A DNA stretch of 64,000 nucleotides from Kitasatospora cinereorecta (lineage in GTDB: Bacteria > Actinomycetota > Actinomycetes > Streptomycetales > Streptomycetaceae), in assembly GCF_024172095.1 (NCBI RefSeq), contig NZ_JAMZDX010000003.1:946001-1010000 (forward strand), read 5' to 3'. A program made the translations under genes and the position numbers. Under the pieces are notes generated by a model, which was not told the DNA's origin, did no database searches, and worked only from the letters and a program-made list of their open reading frames with translations. Positions 49,761 through 58,243 of this stretch are shown piece by piece. Position 1 is the first letter of the stretch. Each line of letters opens with the position of its first letter.

Positions 49761-49804
49761 GTTCATGCGTCCCGTGTCCGTCGTTCATGCCTCGGCATTC
49801 ACGA
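49761..49804 (+). promoter_or_regulatory. Candidate PHO box (PhoP-type direct repeat units) upstream of the Pst-like operon
   Basis: Four 11-bp units run on without a gap: GTTCATGCGTC (49761-49771), CCGTGTCCGTC (49772-49782), GTTCATGCCTC (49783-49793) and GGCATTCACGA (49794-49804). Units 1 and 3 match the Streptomyces PhoP unit (GTTCACC-N4) in 6 of 7 leading bases; units 2 and 4 are weak. The site lies about 60-105 bp before the first gene of the operon. Family knowledge: Streptomyces PhoP binds such 11-bp direct repeats. Confidence 0.45.
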
Positions 49805-49866
49805 ATCCCCCCGGGGCCGAGACGGTCTCTTCCGGCCACCGAGCGCTCCGGAAGGGGAGGACCGGC

Positions 49867-50295
49867 ATGGGACAGCCGAGATTCCTGATCGTCAGCAGAC
49901 CCCCGCACTCCGATCCGACCCGCACCGGGACGGTGTGGCGCCTGCTCGGCGCCAACAACCGCCACCTCGGGCAGGGCGAGCAGGCGTTCGCCGACGTCGC
50001 CGCCTGCCTGGCCGCGATCGGCCGGATGCAGCGCGGCCTGGACCGCAGCCGGCAGGTGATCGCCGGCGTCGAGCACGGCCAGCTGTGGCGCTGGCGGCTG
50101 GAAATCGACGGTGAGTCGATCGCCAGTTCCACCCGCGCCTACCGGCGCCAGCGCGAATGCCAGTACAGCCTGGGCCTGTTCCTGGCCGGCGCCCGCAGTG
50201 CCGAGCCGGGGCCGCGTCCACCGGCGCTCGCCCCGCACCCCGTACCGTCCGGGTCGCCCGCCCGGGGCGGCCTGCTGCGCGGGAGCGGCGGGTGA
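49867..50295 (+). CDS. Small protein with two DUF1508-like repeats, first gene of the Pst-like operon
   Basis: 142 residues from ATG 49867, with GGAAGGGGAGG upstream. There are two similar segments: GTVWRLLGANNRHLGQGEQAFADVAACLAAIGRMQ and WRWRLEIDGESIASSTRAYRRQRECQYSLGLFL. Each is a strand with aromatic residue, then a Ser/Gly turn and a helix starting with a conserved Cys, as in DUF1508 (YegP-like) repeats. The C-terminus is Pro/Arg-rich. No signal peptide. The stop overlaps the pstC start (GTGA), so it belongs to the operon. Function unknown. Confidence 0.7.
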   Translation: MGQPRFLIVSRPPHSDPTRTGTVWRLLGANNRHLGQGEQAFADVAACLAAIGRMQRGLDRSRQVIAGVEHGQLWRWRLEIDGESIASSTRAYRRQRECQYSLGLFLAGARSAEPGPRPPALAPHPVPSGSPARGGLLRGSGG

Positions 50296-51314
50296 CCGCC
50301 ACCGAGGTCCCGGTCCGGCCCGACGTCGAGCGGCCCGAGCCGCGCCGCGTGCTCACCACCGTCCCGGACGTGGCCGACCGGCTCTTCCTCGGCTGGGCCC
50401 GGCTCAGCGGCGGCTTCGTGCTGCTGGTGATGCTCGGCGTCGGCGGCTACCTCGGGGTCCGGGCCACCCGGGCGCTGTCCACCGCAGGCCTGTCCTTCCT
50501 GACCGTGGAGAACTGGAACCCGGACGGCGGCCGCGGCCAGTTCGGCATCGCCGCGGTGCTCACCGGCACCGTGCTGATCGGCACCGTCGCGGTCTGCCTG
50601 GCCCTGCCGCTGGCCCTCGGCAGCGCCCTGTTCATCAGCGAGTACGCGCCGCGCCGCTTCAAGCGGGCGCTGATCGGTGTGGTCGACCTGATGGCCGCGG
50701 TGCCCAGCGTGGTCTACGGGGTGTGGGGCTTCGTCCTGCTCCAGTACCAACTGACCGGCATCGCCCGCTGGCTGGCCACGTACCTGGGCTGGATCCCGCT
50801 GTTCGCGGTGACCGGCGACGTGCGCGTGGACGACCCGGTCACCCCGCCGCTGATCTACACCGCCTCCAGCCTGATGGCCGGCACCGTGGTCGCCTTCATG
50901 ATCACGCCGATCATGTGCTCCATCATGCGCGAGGTCTTCGACCAGGCCCCGGCCGGCGAACGGGAGGGCGCGTACGCGCTCGGCTCCACCCGCTGGGGCA
51001 TGATCCGCACCGTGGTGCTGCCGTTCGGCCGCGGCGGCATCATCGGCGGCACCATGCTCGGCCTCGGCCGCGCCCTCGGCGAGACGATCAGCGTCTACCT
51101 GATCCTCTCCATGCACTTCGAGATCCAGCCGCACATCCTGCAGACCGGCGGCAGCGCGGTCGCCCCGCTGATCGCCCTGCGCTACGGCGACTCCAGCGAC
51201 TTCGCCGTCTCCGCGCTGATGGCCGCCGGCCTCACGCTCTTCCTGCTCACCCTGGTGGTCAACTTCGCGGCGGCCGCCGTGGTGGCCCGCAGCCGATCGG
51301 GGGCCGCCTCATGA
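50292..51314 (+). CDS. pstC: PstC-like ABC transporter permease
   Basis: 340 residues from GTG 50292 (overlaps the preceding stop). About six transmembrane helices: about 38-60 (GGFVLLVMLGVGGYLGVRA), then FGIAAVLTGTVLIGTVAVCLALPLALGSALFISEYAP, ALIGVVDLMAAVPSVVYGVWGFVLLQ, TASSLMAGTVVAFMITPIMCSIMREV and the EAA-like loop EREGAYALGSTRWGMIRTVVLPFGRGGIIGGTMLGLGRALGETI. This is a phosphate-family inner membrane permease, pairing with PstA. It is followed by an ATGA overlap with the pstA fusion gene. It is expected to be a paralogue of the main phosphate operon, which is not in this window. Confidence 0.93.
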   Translation: MTATEVPVRPDVERPEPRRVLTTVPDVADRLFLGWARLSGGFVLLVMLGVGGYLGVRATRALSTAGLSFLTVENWNPDGGRGQFGIAAVLTGTVLIGTVAVCLALPLALGSALFISEYAPRRFKRALIGVVDLMAAVPSVVYGVWGFVLLQYQLTGIARWLATYLGWIPLFAVTGDVRVDDPVTPPLIYTASSLMAGTVVAFMITPIMCSIMREVFDQAPAGEREGAYALGSTRWGMIRTVVLPFGRGGIIGGTMLGLGRALGETISVYLILSMHFEIQPHILQTGGSAVAPLIALRYGDSSDFAVSALMAAGLTLFLLTLVVNFAAAAVVARSRSGAAS

Positions 51315-54300
51315 CCGCACCGACCCTGTCCACCACGGTGGTCACACCGCCCGAGCCGCCCGAGCCGCTCCAATCCCCGCTTCGGGAGGAGCGGCGCAGC
51401 ACCGGCGGCCGCCGCGCCTCGGACCGCTGGGCGCTCGGGGCGAGCGCACTGGCCGCACTCGCCCTCACCGGCCTGCTCTTCCAGCGGATCGCCCCGTTCA
51501 GCGGCGCCGTCGGCTTCACGGTGTGCCTGTGGCTGTGCTGGCTCGGCCTGTACGCGCTGGTGCTGCGCGACGAGGGCGGGCTCGCCGTCCGCGACCGGCT
51601 GGCGTCCTTCACCGTGCACAGCATCGCCGGACTGCTGCTCGGCATCCTCGTCTGGATCGCGTGGTACGTCACCCAGAAGGGCTGGGACGCGCTCTGGTTC
51701 CATCCCAACTTCTTCAGCCAGGACCTCTCCGAAGCCGGCCCGTCCGACCCGCTCGACCGCGGCGGAGCCCTGCACGCCATGGTCGGCACGCTGACCCAGA
51801 TCACCATCTCGCTGGCCATCACCATCCCGCTCGGCCTCAGCTGCGCGATCTTCCTGAACGAGGTGCCCGGCCGGTTCGCCCGCACCGTGCGCACCCTGGT
51901 CGAGGCGATGACCGCGCTGCCGTCCATCCTGGCCGGCCTGTTCGTCTACGCCGTCCTGGTGATCACCTTCGAGTTCCCCCGCTCCGGCTTCGCCGCGGCC
52001 GTGGCGCTCTCGGTGATGATGCTGCCGATCCTGATCCGGGCCTCGGACGTGGTGCTGCGCCTGGTCCCGGGCTCGCTCAAGGAGGCCTCGTACGCGCTCG
52101 GCGCCGGCCGCTGGCGGACCGTCTGGACGGTCACCCTGCCCAGCGCCCGCTCGGGCCTGGCCACCGCGGTGATCCTGGCCGCCGCGCGCGGCATCGGCGA
52201 GACCTCGCCGGTGCTGCTGTGTTCCGGCTACACCAAGAACCTCAACCTCGACCCCTTCTCCGGTGCCCAGGCCTCGCTGCCGCTGATGGCCTTCACCCTG
52301 ATCAAGCTGCCCTCGGACCTGCACAAGGCGCGGGCCTTCGGCGCCGCGGCCGTGCTGCTCGTCCTGGTCGTGGTGCTCTTCGGGGTCGCCCGCCTGGTCG
52401 GTGGGCGCGGCCCGGGCGAACTCTCCGCCCGGCAGCAGCGGCGCCGGGCGCTGCGCTCGGTCGAGGACTTCCGGCGGATGCACCCCATTGTCGCCCAACC
52501 CCCCGGGAAGGAACCTGTGTTGAGGGGCGCCCTGGTCCGTACCACCACCCTGCTCGCCGCGCTCGCGGTGGCCGCGGGCTCGCTGCTGCTGGGCACCGCG
52601 CCGCGCGCCGCGGCCGAGGACTACCGCCGGATCAGCGGCGCCGGATCCACCTGGAGCTCCAACGCGATGGACTCCTGGGTCTCCAACGTCCGCCAGTACG
52701 GCATGACCATCGACTTCGACGCGCAGGGCTCCAGCTACGGCCGCAACCAGTTCAAGAACGGTGCCACCGACTTCGCGGTCACCGAGATCCCGTACGGCCT
52801 CAACGACGGCGGGCAGTTCGACGCGCCGCCGCCCTGGCCGTCGGCGTACCTGCCCATCGTGGCCGGCGGCACCTCGTTCATGTACAACCTGAAGATCAAC
52901 GGCACCCGGGTCACCAACCTGCGGCTGTCGGGCGAGTCCATCGCCAAGATCTTCACCGGGAAGATCACCCGCTGGAACGACCCCGCCCTGCAGTCCGACA
53001 ACCCCGGACTGAAGATGCCGGACATCCCGGTCCGCCCGGTGGTCCGCTCCGACGGCTCCGGCACCACCGCCCAGCTCACCACCTGGATGAGCAGGAAGCA
53101 GCAGGCGATCTGGGACGACTACTGCGTCCGCTCGCCGCGGCACGCCCCGTGCGGGATGACCTCGTTCTACCCGCTGCTGTCCGGCTCCACCTGGCAGTCG
53201 CTCGGCACCTCGGTCGCGGTCGCCAACGCGGTGGCCAACGACGCCAACGTCGGCGCGATCACCTACGTCGAGTACTCGTACGCGCTCAACAGCCGCTTCC
53301 CGGTGGCCAAGATGCTCAACTCCGCCGGGTACTACGTGGAGCCCAACGGCAAGAACGTGTCGGTGGCGCTCAAGCAGGTGCGGATCAACTCCGACCTCAC
53401 CCAGCAGCTCGACGGCGTCTACGACAGCCCCGACAAGAGCGCCTACCCGCTCTCCAGCTACAGCTACATGGCGGTGCACACCTCGGAGGTCGGCACCTTC
53501 TCCAAGGAGAAGGGCCACACCCTCGCCGCCTTCGGCTACTACTTCCTGTGCGAGGGCCAGAAGCAGGCCGACGGCCTCGGCTACTCCCCGCTGACCCCCA
53601 ACCTGGTGCAGTCCGCCTTCGAGCAACTGGCCAAGGTCCCCGGCAGCGAGGGCCGTGCATTCGACGCCGGACACTGCACCAACCCGACCTTCGGTCCGAA
53701 CGGCAGCAACCCGTACGCCGACAGTGCCGACCCGCCGAAGGACTGCGACCGCAAGGGCACCGGCAGCCAGTGCGGCACCGGCACCGGCGGCGCCAAGCAG
53801 GAGACCCCGGTCACCGCGGGCGGCTCCGGCGGCGCGGGCGGAGCCGGATCGGGCGGCGGCGCGGGCGGCACCGGCGGTGGCGGCGGTGCGGGGGCCACCG
53901 GAGGTGCGGGCGGTGCCGGGACCGGCGGAACCGGGGGCACCGGGGCAGACGGCGGCGCCGGAGGCACTGCGGGCGGCGGCGACCCGGCGCTGACCGGCGG
54001 CGGCAGCGGCGGCACCGGTGGCGGCGGGCAGCAGTACAGCGGCGACGCCGTGCAACTCGCCGCCGGCGGCGGCAGCGGGCTGCGGTACGCGCTGATGGCG
54101 ATCGCGGGCGCCCTGCTCGGCGCGCTGATCGTGCTGCCGCCGGTGATCGCCGGACGCTCCGCGCGGGCCGCGTACGCCGCCGGCGACAACGCCCAGGGCT
54201 GGCAGCCGCCGGTACCGGGGCAGCGCCCGCCGGGCCCCGCGGGGCCGGTGATGCCCTGGGGCGGGCCCGCGGTGCCTTGGGGTGGTCCGCCGGTGCCCTG

Positions 54301-54442
54301 GGGCGGGCCCGCGGTGCCGTGGGGCGGTGGGCCGGTTGCGGGTCCTGCGCCACAGGGTGGTCCGGTGCCCGGCACTGTGCCTGTGGCGGGCGGCGTGGCG
54401 GGCGAGTCCGTGGGCGAGTCCGTGGCCGAGGGGGAGCGGTGA
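51311..54442 (+). CDS. pstA: PstA-like permease fused to a membrane-anchored PstS-like binding domain
   Basis: 1043 residues as one open frame. Residues about 1-400 are a PstA permease with six helices (FTVHSIAGLLLGILVWIAWYV, GTLTQITISLAITIPLGLSCAIFLNEV, the EAA loop KEASYALGAGRWRTVWTVTLPSARSGLATAVILAAARGIGETSPV). A 40-residue linker is followed without any stop by a signal-like helix (about 406-430, ALVRTTTLLAALAVAAGSLLLGTAPRAAA), a PstS-like domain (about 435-810; ISGAGSTWSSNAMDSW, DGSGTTAQLTTWM, YPLSSYSYMAVH), a Gly-rich linker (about 837-917), a second helix (about 922-948) and a cytoplasmic PWGGP-repeat tail. The membrane topology would put the binding domain outside. GTG 52517/TTG 52520 behind GGGAAGGAA could also start a free binding protein. 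A frameshift in the linker is the alternative. Confidence 0.8.
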   Translation: MTAPTLSTTVVTPPEPPEPLQSPLREERRSTGGRRASDRWALGASALAALALTGLLFQRIAPFSGAVGFTVCLWLCWLGLYALVLRDEGGLAVRDRLASFTVHSIAGLLLGILVWIAWYVTQKGWDALWFHPNFFSQDLSEAGPSDPLDRGGALHAMVGTLTQITISLAITIPLGLSCAIFLNEVPGRFARTVRTLVEAMTALPSILAGLFVYAVLVITFEFPRSGFAAAVALSVMMLPILIRASDVVLRLVPGSLKEASYALGAGRWRTVWTVTLPSARSGLATAVILAAARGIGETSPVLLCSGYTKNLNLDPFSGAQASLPLMAFTLIKLPSDLHKARAFGAAAVLLVLVVVLFGVARLVGGRGPGELSARQQRRRALRSVEDFRRMHPIVAQPPGKEPVLRGALVRTTTLLAALAVAAGSLLLGTAPRAAAEDYRRISGAGSTWSSNAMDSWVSNVRQYGMTIDFDAQGSSYGRNQFKNGATDFAVTEIPYGLNDGGQFDAPPPWPSAYLPIVAGGTSFMYNLKINGTRVTNLRLSGESIAKIFTGKITRWNDPALQSDNPGLKMPDIPVRPVVRSDGSGTTAQLTTWMSRKQQAIWDDYCVRSPRHAPCGMTSFYPLLSGSTWQSLGTSVAVANAVANDANVGAITYVEYSYALNSRFPVAKMLNSAGYYVEPNGKNVSVALKQVRINSDLTQQLDGVYDSPDKSAYPLSSYSYMAVHTSEVGTFSKEKGHTLAAFGYYFLCEGQKQADGLGYSPLTPNLVQSAFEQLAKVPGSEGRAFDAGHCTNPTFGPNGSNPYADSADPPKDCDRKGTGSQCGTGTGGAKQETPVTAGGSGGAGGAGSGGGAGGTGGGGGAGATGGAGGAGTGGTGGTGADGGAGGTAGGGDPALTGGGSGGTGGGGQQYSGDAVQLAAGGGSGLRYALMAIAGALLGALIVLPPVIAGRSARAAYAAGDNAQGWQPPVPGQRPPGPAGPVMPWGGPAVPWGGPPVPWGGPAVPWGGGPVAGPAPQGGPVPGTVPVAGGVAGESVGESVAEGER
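52505..52522 (+). promoter_or_regulatory. Internal Shine-Dalgarno and start codons inside the pstA fusion frame
   Basis: GGGAAGGAA (52505-52513) lies 3-4 bp before GTG 52517 and 6 bp before TTG 52520, both in frame with the permease. Starting here would give a 641-residue protein (from GTG; 640 from TTG) that begins with a clean signal sequence. Both products may exist: the fusion and the separate binding protein. Confidence 0.5.
54249..54335 (+). repeat. Four tandem 21-bp units (PWGGPAV-type) in the cytoplasmic tail of the PstA fusion
   Basis: The tail after the last membrane helix repeats VPWGGPx four times (54249 to 54335), with third-base differences only. Upstream in the same protein, about 53818-54060 codes for an 80-residue linker of almost only Gly, Ala, Thr and Ser. 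Confidence 0.85.
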
Positions 54443-57096
54443 GCGGCAGACGTACCGCGACGGGGCGGGCGCTGCGGACGGCCGGGGTGCTGGGGCTGCT
54501 GCTGGCGGCGCTGGCCGGGGCGTCACTGTCCGCCGATCCGGGCGGGCCCCCCGTACGGGTGGCGCAGGCGGCGACCGCGAGTCCGCAGATCCCGGTGGAC
54601 CCGCTGCCCGGCGGGCCGTCGGCGATCGACCCGGCCCCCGGCGCGCCGGCGTCCGCCGGGGCCGCACCGACGGCCGGGCCCGGTACCGGCGCGGGTACCG
54701 GTGGCACCGTCGCGGGTGTCAGGGCGGCGGCGGCCGCCGGTGGCGGGGACGCGGTGACGGTCACCGGGCACGGCGAGTTCGCGGGTCTGGAGGTGACCGT
54801 CGGCCAGACCACCCACCTGGTCAACCAGGTGGTCGCGGTCACCTGGAGGGGCGCCCGGCCGACCGTGCCGAGCCCGATGGTGTTCGGCCGGAACTACCTG
54901 TCCCTGATGCAGTGCTGGGGCGACGGCGAGGGGCCGGACCGCACCCAGTGCCAGTACGGCGCGACCAAGGGCGACAGCCGGGGCGGCGCGTTCGTGCCCA
55001 GCCGGCAGCTCAACTACGGCCGCACGCTGGTCGATCCGGCCGAGCCGATCAAGCCGGCGCGGGAGAACCAGAACGTCTACGTGCCGTTCCGCCCGGTCAC
55101 CGGCGAGCCGGACGAGACCCAGGGCAGCAGCCAGTACTACGACATCCAGTCCACCAACGAGGTGCCGTTCGCACCGACCCGGGCGGACGGCACCGGCCAG
55201 GCGTTCTTCGAGGTGCAGACCGGCATGGAGGCACCGGGACTGGGCTGCGGCCAGACGCCGAAGGACCAGCCGGGCCCGTTCACCGAGGGCCGCAGGTGCT
55301 GGCTGGTGATCGTGCCGCGCGGCTCCACCGAGGTGGACGGGCAGCCGCCGAGCGGCCAGTCCGCGCAGCTGCAGTCCTCGCCGCTGTCCACTACCAACTG
55401 GGCCAACCGCCTGGTGGTGCCGCTGCACTTCGAACCGGTCGGCCTGTCCTGCCCGATCGGCTCGATCGAACGTCCCACTGCGGGCACCGAGTTGGCGGCC
55501 GAGACGGTCTGGCGCTGGCAGCCGGTGCTGTGCGGCCGGGCCGGCGGGATCTTCAGCTACACCCAGGTCACCGACGACCTGGCCCGCAGCCGGCTGGTCC
55601 GCGGCGACCCGGGCCTGGTGTACGTGGGCGGCCCGCTGCCCAAGGACGAGCAGGCGGACGGCCGCACCCCGGTGTACGCGCCGCTGGCGATCTCCGGCCT
55701 CACCATCGCGTTCGACGTGGAGAGCCAGTCCTACTCGCTCACCCCGCCGGAGACCCGGCAGCAGGACGGGCAGCGGATCCCGGACATCTCGCTGACCCCG
55801 CGGCTGGTCGCCAAACTCCTCACCCAGAGCTACAAGTACGCGGTGAACCCCGGCGACCCCGACGTCCCGGCGGGCAACCCGCTGGACCTCACCTCCGACC
55901 CGGAGTTCCTCGACCTCAACCCGCGCTTCGCCACGCTCTACTTCCCCTCCCGCATCCCGGACCTGCTGCTGCCCTCCGGCGAGGGCGACGCCGCCCGGCT
56001 GCTGTGGCAGTGGATCCTGGCCGACCCGGACGCCAAGGCCTTCCTGCGCGGCGAGACCGGCACCAGGTGGCACGACACCGTCAACCCGCATTTCCGGCTC
56101 GACCAGGTGGAGCTGCCGCGGGCCAACTACCCGAAGCCGGACTCCTACTGCCAGGCGTTCCCGGACGATCCGACCGGCCGTCCCGACTGGTGCAACCTCG
56201 ACGGCCACCCGTACGCCAACACCATGCGCGAGGCCGCCCGGGCCGCCGCCCGCGGCGACACGCTCGCCAAGTCGGTGTGGGACGCCACCACCATCCCCGG
56301 CTCGCTGAAGAAGGCCGCGCCGCAGGCCCAGGGCATGCGCGGGGTGCTCGCCCTGGTGACGACCGCGCAGGCGGCCCGGTACGGGCTGAACACCGCCAGA
56401 CTGCGCAACTCCTCCGGCGCGTTCGTGGCACCCGACGACCAGGCCCTGCTGGCCGCGGCGGCGTCCGCGCCGGCCGGGCCGGTCGACGGCGTGAAGGTGG
56501 TCGACCCGGCCGCCGTCCCCGCCGCCGGCTACCCGCTGACCAGCATCACCTACGCCGCCACCGTGCCCTCGGCCCTCGACCGCGACAGCGGCAGGTCGTA
56601 CGCCGAACTGCTGCGCTACGCCATGGGCGACGGCCAGCAGCCCGGGGTCGCGGCCGGCCGGCTGGCGGCCGGCTACGCGCCGCTGCCTCAGGCGCTGCGC
56701 ACGCAGACCCTGGCCGCCGCCGACACCATCGAGCAGCGGGCCGGCCTCCCGGAGGCCACGGCCACGGCCACTGCGCAGACGGCGCATCCGGCCGGGCCCG
56801 GCTCCACCCCGGCCCCCGCGGCCGGCGGTGGACAGGGGTCAACCGGGGGCGCCTCGTCCGGCGGTGGCGCGGGTGGCGCCGGCGGCGGCGAGGAGCCGGC
56901 CGCACCGGCGCCCCAGCCGCCCGCCCACACCCCGACCACGCTCGCCCCCGCCCCGCCGGCCGCGCCGGTGGCCCGGACCGCCGGAACCGACGTCGGGGGC
57001 CTGCGCTACCTGCTGCTCGGCGCCCTGCTCGCCGGGATCCTGGCGGCCGCCGCCGGGGTCCTGGTCCCGCGCCTGCTGCGCGCCAGGCGGCACTGA
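54439..57096 (+). CDS. Large surface-anchored PstS-like protein, 885 residues
   Basis: GTG 54439 overlaps the upstream stop. A signal peptide (about 12-38, LRTAGVLGLLLAALAGASL) is followed by a Gly/Ala/Pro region, a strand-rich domain (about 100-420: VTVTGHGEFAGLEVTVGQTTHLVNQVVAVTW, with several Cys such as LMQCWGDG and LGCGQTP), and a PstS-like binding domain (about 420-760; VYAPLAISGLTIAFDVES, ISLTPRLVAKLLTQSYKY, YPLTSITYAATVPSALD). A Pro/Gly linker and a C-terminal transmembrane segment (about 853-875, LRYLLLGALLAGILAAAAGVLVPRLL) end it. Topology: extracellular, anchored by its C-terminus. This is a second, larger binding protein in the same operon. The ligand is unknown. Confidence 0.85.
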   Translation: MSGRRTATGRALRTAGVLGLLLAALAGASLSADPGGPPVRVAQAATASPQIPVDPLPGGPSAIDPAPGAPASAGAAPTAGPGTGAGTGGTVAGVRAAAAAGGGDAVTVTGHGEFAGLEVTVGQTTHLVNQVVAVTWRGARPTVPSPMVFGRNYLSLMQCWGDGEGPDRTQCQYGATKGDSRGGAFVPSRQLNYGRTLVDPAEPIKPARENQNVYVPFRPVTGEPDETQGSSQYYDIQSTNEVPFAPTRADGTGQAFFEVQTGMEAPGLGCGQTPKDQPGPFTEGRRCWLVIVPRGSTEVDGQPPSGQSAQLQSSPLSTTNWANRLVVPLHFEPVGLSCPIGSIERPTAGTELAAETVWRWQPVLCGRAGGIFSYTQVTDDLARSRLVRGDPGLVYVGGPLPKDEQADGRTPVYAPLAISGLTIAFDVESQSYSLTPPETRQQDGQRIPDISLTPRLVAKLLTQSYKYAVNPGDPDVPAGNPLDLTSDPEFLDLNPRFATLYFPSRIPDLLLPSGEGDAARLLWQWILADPDAKAFLRGETGTRWHDTVNPHFRLDQVELPRANYPKPDSYCQAFPDDPTGRPDWCNLDGHPYANTMREAARAAARGDTLAKSVWDATTIPGSLKKAAPQAQGMRGVLALVTTAQAARYGLNTARLRNSSGAFVAPDDQALLAAAASAPAGPVDGVKVVDPAAVPAAGYPLTSITYAATVPSALDRDSGRSYAELLRYAMGDGQQPGVAAGRLAAGYAPLPQALRTQTLAAADTIEQRAGLPEATATATAQTAHPAGPGSTPAPAAGGGQGSTGGASSGGGAGGAGGGEEPAAPAPQPPAHTPTTLAPAPPAAPVARTAGTDVGGLRYLLLGALLAGILAAAAGVLVPRLLRARRH

Positions 57097-57203
57097 GCCG
57101 AAGACCACTTCCTGTCCCGTCCCTCCTCACGCACCTGCGCCACCGGCCCGGGGCTCGGCTCCGTGCTGCCCGAAAACCGCACTCTCACAAGGGATTTCCA
57201 CCC

Positions 57204-58205
57204 ATGAAGCAGCTCAGCAAGCGCACCGTCGCCAAGTGCGTCACCGTGGTCAGCGGCCTCGGCCTGCTGGTGGCGGGCGCCGGCACCGCCCAGGCCGACC
57301 CGAGCGGCGCCCCGCAGTACCGGCAGCTGGCCGGTGTCGGCTCCGACACCACCCAGGGCGTGATGAACGCGATCGCCAACACCGTCACCCTGGGCGGCCA
57401 GAAGATCATCGGCTCGTACGACGCGGTCGGCACCACCACCGTCAACACCAAGGCCGCGGCCGCCTGCCAGGGCCTCACCCGCCCGAACGGCTCCGGCGCC
57501 GGCCGGACCGCCCTGCTGAACGAGCTGAACAAGGGCAACGGCTGCCTGGACTTCTCCCGCTCCTCCAGCCTCAACCTGGCGGCCGCCACCCCGGGCCTGA
57601 CCTACGTGCCGTTCGCCGTCGACGGCGTCACCTACGCGGTCTCCGCCGGCAGTTCGCTGCCGCTGGACCTGTCCACCGCCGACCTGCACGCCATCTACAG
57701 CTGCGACCCCGGCTATGTCGGCACCGCGCCCAACTACTCCATCCACCCGCTGCTGCCGCAGGCCGGCTCCGGCACCCGCAGCTTCTGGGAGTCCACCGTC
57801 GGCATCACCGAGGCCGACGTGGCGGCGGGCAAGTACCCGTGCGTCGCGGACACCAAGGGCGGCAAGAAGATCGAGGAGCACGACGGCCGCGTGCTGGACA
57901 CCACCTCGCTGGTGCCGTTCTCGATCGCCCAGTACATCGCGCAGAGCGCCAACACCATCGCCGACCTGCGCGGCACCGCGCAGCTCGGCAACATCAACGG
58001 CGTCCCCTCGCTGCTGCTCAACACCGGCGCCGCGGCCACCCGCGACGTCTACAACGTGATCCCGACCGGCAAGGTCGCCACCAGCCCGTGGAGCGATGCC
58101 TTCGTCGGCTCCAACTCGCTGGTCTGCCAGCAGTCCTCGGTCATCAAGCAGTACGGCTTCGGCACCAACCCGAACTGCGGCGACACCTCGCGCACCACCG
58201 GCTGA
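57204..58205 (+). CDS. Secreted PstS-like substrate-binding protein, 333 residues
   Basis: ATG 57204 with AAGGGA upstream. Signal peptide about 1-31 (MKQLSKRTVAKCVTVVSGLGLLVAGAGTAQAD); no lipobox Cys at the cleavage site, so it is released rather than lipid-anchored. The mature part is a PstS-like periplasmic binding fold: YRQLAGVGSDTTQGVMNAIANTV, SYDAVGTTTVNTKAAAACQGL, LDFSRSSSLN, LTYVPFAVDGVTYAVSAGSSLPLDLS (ligand-cleft segments), QAGSGTRSFWESTVGI. Six Cys probably form disulfides. It is 107 bp downstream of the anchored protein; a separate promoter is possible. It is the third PstS-like protein in the cluster, which suggests different ligands or positions in the envelope. Confidence 0.9.
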   Translation: MKQLSKRTVAKCVTVVSGLGLLVAGAGTAQADPSGAPQYRQLAGVGSDTTQGVMNAIANTVTLGGQKIIGSYDAVGTTTVNTKAAAACQGLTRPNGSGAGRTALLNELNKGNGCLDFSRSSSLNLAAATPGLTYVPFAVDGVTYAVSAGSSLPLDLSTADLHAIYSCDPGYVGTAPNYSIHPLLPQAGSGTRSFWESTVGITEADVAAGKYPCVADTKGGKKIEEHDGRVLDTTSLVPFSIAQYIAQSANTIADLRGTAQLGNINGVPSLLLNTGAAATRDVYNVIPTGKVATSPWSDAFVGSNSLVCQQSSVIKQYGFGTNPNCGDTSRTTG

Positions 58206-58243
58206 TCACCTTCCACCCTTCTCGACGAAAGGCACGTCCCACC

